Source: Afifellaceae bacterium (GTDB lineage Bacteria > Pseudomonadota > Alphaproteobacteria > Rhizobiales > Afifellaceae). From it: a stretch of 64,000 bases of DNA. Positions within the stretch are counted from its first letter, which is position 1. The number at the start of each line of letters is the position of its first letter. Shown piece by piece: positions 61,156 through 64,000 of the stretch. The notes beneath the pieces are model-generated. The model saw only the letters and a program-made list of their open reading frames with translations, was not told the origin of the DNA and ran no database searches. The stretch covers positions 1-64,000 of the forward strand of contig JANQRH010000017.1 in NCBI GenBank assembly GCA_028284625.1, in the 5' to 3' direction. Position numbers and translations under genes: made by a program.

Positions 61156-62174
61156 GCTTGGACGCTTCGGGAGATGCCGTGCTGGCGCGTGCGGAGCCGG
61201 TGGCGCCGCCCGGGCGGCTGTTCGGTGTCCCCGGTTGGCGCACGCTCGTCAAGGTGCTGATCTCCGGCGGGCTGCTTTACTGGATCATCACGCGCGTTCA
61301 GGGCTCGGAGCCCTTGCAGCTTCTCAGCGGCGCCTGGTGGGCGGTGTTTGCCGCGTGGGTCATGCAATCGGCGCTGCCGGTCGTACAGGCGGAGCGCTGG
61401 CGCGCCATCGCCGCGACCTTGAGCACACGCATCCCGGTGCTCGGCGCCATCAAGAACGTCTATATCGGACAGTTCTTCAATCAGGTGCTGCCCTCAGCGA
61501 TCGGCGGCGACGCCGTCCGCATCTGGAAGGCGGCGCGCTTCATGCCTGTTTCCACGGCGCTTTCCAGCATCGCGCTCGACCGTGTCGTGGCGCTGATCGC
61601 TATTCCGATCATCCTCGCCGTCGGCTCCGGCATGCTGCTTCACATTGTGCCGCCCGGCCCGCTTCGCCTGTCGCTCGTCGCCACCATCGCCTTCGCCGGT
61701 ACAGCGCTTGTGCTCTTCCTTTGGGCGGATCGGATTCCCCTGCCGCAACGTCTGCTGCGGCTGCGGATCGTAGAGGTGTTGCGCGCCACGCCGGCCGCCG
61801 CGCGCCAGCTCTTCTCAGACCCGGTCTGCCTTGTTCGCGCGCTCGGTCTGTCAATCGTCATTCATGTCGGCGTCGGCACATCCTTGTGGCTTCTGGCCAA
61901 GGGGCTTGGCGTCGATGCGCCGCTGGCAGCGTTCGTGCTTCTGGCGCCGATGGTCACGCTGGTGACGACCATCCCGATCTCGGTCGCCGGCTGGGGTGTG
62001 CGCGAAGGCGCGATGGTGACGGCGCTCGGTCTGATCGGCGTGCCGGCTGCGACCGCACTGACCGTCTCCATTCAGTTCGGGCTGATCATGCTGATCGTCG
62101 GGCTACCCGGCGGTCTGCTTACTCTGGTGGATTCACCGGCTGCGACAGCTCCCGCTGATCAGAGCCGGGCCTGA
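61152..62174 (+). CDS. LPG synthase transmembrane-domain (UPF0104/AglD-like) protein
   Basis: 340 residues with about eight helices. The family block Y-I-G-Q-F-F-N-Q-V-L-P-S-A-I-G-G-D-A-V-R (about 99-118) is intact, followed by S-I-A-L-D-R-V-V-A-L. Late Gly-rich segments G-W-G-V-R-E-G-A-M close the domain. Only the membrane part is present, without the LPG synthase catalytic domain. Relatives near polyprenyl-sugar GT2 genes are thought to help move lipid-linked sugars. Its last 56 bases overlap the convergent GT39-like gene. Confidence 0.88.
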   Translation: MSLDASGDAVLARAEPVAPPGRLFGVPGWRTLVKVLISGGLLYWIITRVQGSEPLQLLSGAWWAVFAAWVMQSALPVVQAERWRAIAATLSTRIPVLGAIKNVYIGQFFNQVLPSAIGGDAVRIWKAARFMPVSTALSSIALDRVVALIAIPIILAVGSGMLLHIVPPGPLRLSLVATIAFAGTALVLFLWADRIPLPQRLLRLRIVEVLRATPAAARQLFSDPVCLVRALGLSIVIHVGVGTSLWLLAKGLGVDAPLAAFVLLAPMVTLVTTIPISVAGWGVREGAMVTALGLIGVPAATALTVSIQFGLIMLIVGLPGGLLTLVDSPAATAPADQSRA

Positions 62175-63741
62175 GTTCCCAGCCGCGCGCAGCATCCAGC
62201 GGCTCCGCCGCCCTTACCTCGTAGACATAGAAGTTCTCGTCCGTTGACGCGTTGTCGAACGCCGCAAGCGGCTCAACGGCCACACCCTGCTCGGTAATTG
62301 CGGCCAGCTCGCCGTCACCAAGCGGGTCGGTGATCAGGAACACGATCCGTCGTCCGGAAAGCTCCTCGGTGGCACGCGCCAGGCGTTCGGCGATCTGGCT
62401 CTCGTCAAAGTCGTCGCGCCGCTTGTGATAATGAAGAAACGTGTCGGTGCAGCTGCAATCGAGAAAGTAGATCGGCTTCTTGAGATATTGCGCGACCACC
62501 GCAACAAGCGTGTCCGGCGTGCCAACCAAAGCAGCGTCGGAGAGACCGTTCGCAATGATCCATGCCGCCGTGGCGCGGCCTTCGGAGAACGTCCGCGGCC
62601 ATTGCTGTACGCTGATGGCGATGCCCGCCGCCGCGCTCACTGCCAGAAGCCCCGTCGCCAGGCGCGACGGCGCCGGGCTCCACGCGCGCCTGATCCAGTA
62701 GGCGGCAACAAAGGCGATGAAATTGACGCCCCAGTGACGGATGGAATTGGCGTAGACGAGCTGCCCCACCGCGACCGTGCCCAAAAATGTCACAGCCGGG
62801 ATGATCAGGAGCAGCCGGTGCGCTTTAAAGATGAGGAGAAAGACGAACGCCAAGACCGGCAGTGCCGCGACGGAAAGCGCGTGCAGCGTCCCCTCCGCAT
62901 CGGCATCCCAATGGCTGAGGGCATGCGCTGGGATGAGCGCCTCAACCGAACCGGCGATCATCGCCAGGAGCCGACTGATGTCGCCGGCATTCTCAAGCGG
63001 CGCGCCAGTGGTCCGCCAACTGATATCGGCGCTCGGCCACATAGTCGCCACCGCGGCGGCAACGAGAACAAGATAAAGCAGCGCCGGCGGAATCACGACC
63101 TTCGCAGCCGGCCACAGCGCCCTGCCCTGCCGGAACAGAAGCGCGACGAGATATTCCAGGGCGAACGCACCCGACAGGACGAACGCGAACATGTTCGTGT
63201 TGGCGAGAAGGCCAAGCAGGATCGCGTTGGCATAGACGCTGTCCGGCCGGGTCGCCCGCATATGCGCGTAGAGGAGCGCGATCAGAAAGCCGAGGCCATA
63301 GCTCCGCGTAATGACGGTGTATTCGTAGAGCACGAAGTAGCTGGCGAGCAGCAGCAGCCTCTCAAGCCATGAGAACGGCGAAATCAGGCTGATCACAGCG
63401 ATAAGCGACACACCCACAAGCGCGTGCACGATCTGGATGGCGTAGGGCGAGTCGGTGACAAAGGTCGCCGGCCAAAGCAGCACATACCAAAGCCCGGGAT
63501 GACCGGTGAAACGCAGATTGGCGTAAAGCTCGGTGAGCGTCGGGCTGGCCATCACCAGCCCCCAGGAATGAATCTCGTCGCGCCACATGTCATGGTTGGC
63601 GATCTGAACGATCAGAAGCCCTGAGAAGACGACCGCAAAGACGAGCCCCAGCGCCTCGACTTGGCTCTTCGCGCGCTCCGGTGCTGCCGGAGCTGCCATT
63701 GTGCCGGTATGATTGGGTTCGCCGAAAACGGACGCAAGCAT
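62119..63741 (-). CDS. GT39/ArnT-like membrane glycosyltransferase
   Basis: 540 residues. About ten predicted helices span 30-390. The first periplasmic loop has D-M-W-R-D-E-I-H-S-W (51-60), with the acidic pair D55-E56 that marks GT-C enzymes using polyprenyl-phosphate sugars. A soluble C-terminal domain follows (about 400-540). It probably transfers a sugar from a lipid carrier to an extracytoplasmic acceptor. It converges on the LPG-synthase-like gene. Confidence 0.82.
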   Translation of the reverse strand: MLASVFGEPNHTGTMAAPAAPERAKSQVEALGLVFAVVFSGLLIVQIANHDMWRDEIHSWGLVMASPTLTELYANLRFTGHPGLWYVLLWPATFVTDSPYAIQIVHALVGVSLIAVISLISPFSWLERLLLLASYFVLYEYTVITRSYGLGFLIALLYAHMRATRPDSVYANAILLGLLANTNMFAFVLSGAFALEYLVALLFRQGRALWPAAKVVIPPALLYLVLVAAAVATMWPSADISWRTTGAPLENAGDISRLLAMIAGSVEALIPAHALSHWDADAEGTLHALSVAALPVLAFVFLLIFKAHRLLLIIPAVTFLGTVAVGQLVYANSIRHWGVNFIAFVAAYWIRRAWSPAPSRLATGLLAVSAAAGIAISVQQWPRTFSEGRATAAWIIANGLSDAALVGTPDTLVAVVAQYLKKPIYFLDCSCTDTFLHYHKRRDDFDESQIAERLARATEELSGRRIVFLITDPLGDGELAAITEQGVAVEPLAAFDNASTDENFYVYEVRAAEPLDAARGWELRPGSDQRELSQPVNPPE

Positions 63742-63923
63742 GTGCGTTCAACCTCGCGTCAGCGGCGCCGGCGCGCAAAGAGGCGTCTCGCCTTCTCAAG
63801 CGTTGTGGCGGCCAAGCATTGACGCGGCGTTAACGATGATGTCAGCGCCGCGCTTGCGCTCACGACTTGGTGGGCCGCACGGCCACGGATATGCTTCCCT
63901 CAGACGGCGATCAGGAGGCGAAG

Positions 63924-64000
63924 ATGTCGGCTTTTCCGGGCTTTCCCAAAGGGTCGGCCAAGTTTTTGAGCGGGCTGACCAAGAACAACAACAAGGCATG
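63924..64000 (+). CDS. DUF2461-family protein, 5' end
   Basis: The frame opens at ATG 63924, five bases after a perfect AGGAGG, and runs off the window. The 25 visible residues read M-S-A-F-P-G-F then F-L-x-G-L-T-K-N-N-N-K-A. This is the start of DUF2461 proteins (F-L-x-x-L-x-x-N-N-x-x-x-W-F). Function unknown. The 182-bp gap upstream (63742-63923) contains no other gene that I can support. Confidence 0.65.
   Translation, partial: MSAFPGFPKGSAKFLSGLTKNNNKA

Noticed and set aside
1-64000. tRNA, rRNA, CRISPR arrays, insertion sequences or integrase genes
   Set aside because: I looked for direct repeats with spacers, tRNA-like TTC-loop arms and transposase motifs and saw none that I could support.

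Overview
The window is GC-rich, densely coded, and mixes strands often. Several traits suggest an alphaproteobacterium, probably Hyphomicrobiales (Rhizobiales). These are the MalK/UgpC-type sugar ABC importer, an Omp25-like barrel, a stand-alone BKACE enzyme, and an intergenic palindromic repeat with a CCTCCCC/TTGAGGGG core of a kind I associate with that order. No rRNA, tRNA, CRISPR array, transposase or integrase was seen, so the placement is inference.

Layout. 1-2351 (minus): gspF-G-H-I of a type II secretion system, the last gene cut by the window edge. 2553-6009 (plus): the complete dTDP-L-rhamnose pathway rfbC-B-D-A, followed by a frameshifted relic of a mannose-1-phosphate guanylyltransferase. 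6284-10505: a carbohydrate ABC importer whose ATPase gene converges on its binding-protein/permease operon. 10655-11296: a secreted SH3-like protein. 11501-16763: a GDP-mannose/GDP-L-fucose block (pmm, fcl, gmd, manC, stand-alone cupin PMI). 17296-19880: a secreted protein of unknown function and an outer-membrane barrel.

19991-46197 is the most unusual part: a cell-surface glycan locus. It holds many glycosyltransferases, including a 1087-residue double GT4 and a 1255-residue protein with three GT-like regions plus a decayed prolyl-hydroxylase-like domain. It also holds an epimerase, two tandem paralogous methyltransferases, an FkbM methyltransferase, three sulfotransferases and a broken fourth, and a KpsM/KpsE/KpsT-type capsule exporter. 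Inside it is a compact minus-strand cassette with overlapping genes: atypical cytochrome P450, acyl carrier protein, alpha/beta-hydrolase-like protein and sulfotransferase. My reading is that the locus makes, exports and decorates (rhamnose, fucose, methyl, sulfate) an extracellular polysaccharide. The P450-ACP cassette may supply an unusual carrier-bound substituent. This cassette is the best candidate for an undescribed system.

46286-50139: a small catabolic group (CMD-family protein, IclR regulator, alpha-hydroxy-acid oxidase, BKACE). 50260-54563: an ABC ATPase/FtsX permease/HlyD adaptor efflux operon. 54739-56980: glutathione transferase, PPP-type phosphatase, TerC. 57088-57242: a composite palindromic repeat. 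57329-64000: an EamA transporter, then a lipid-linked glycosylation module (GT2, GT2-methyltransferase fusion, LPG-synthase-like membrane protein, GT39-like membrane protein) and the start of a DUF2461 gene.
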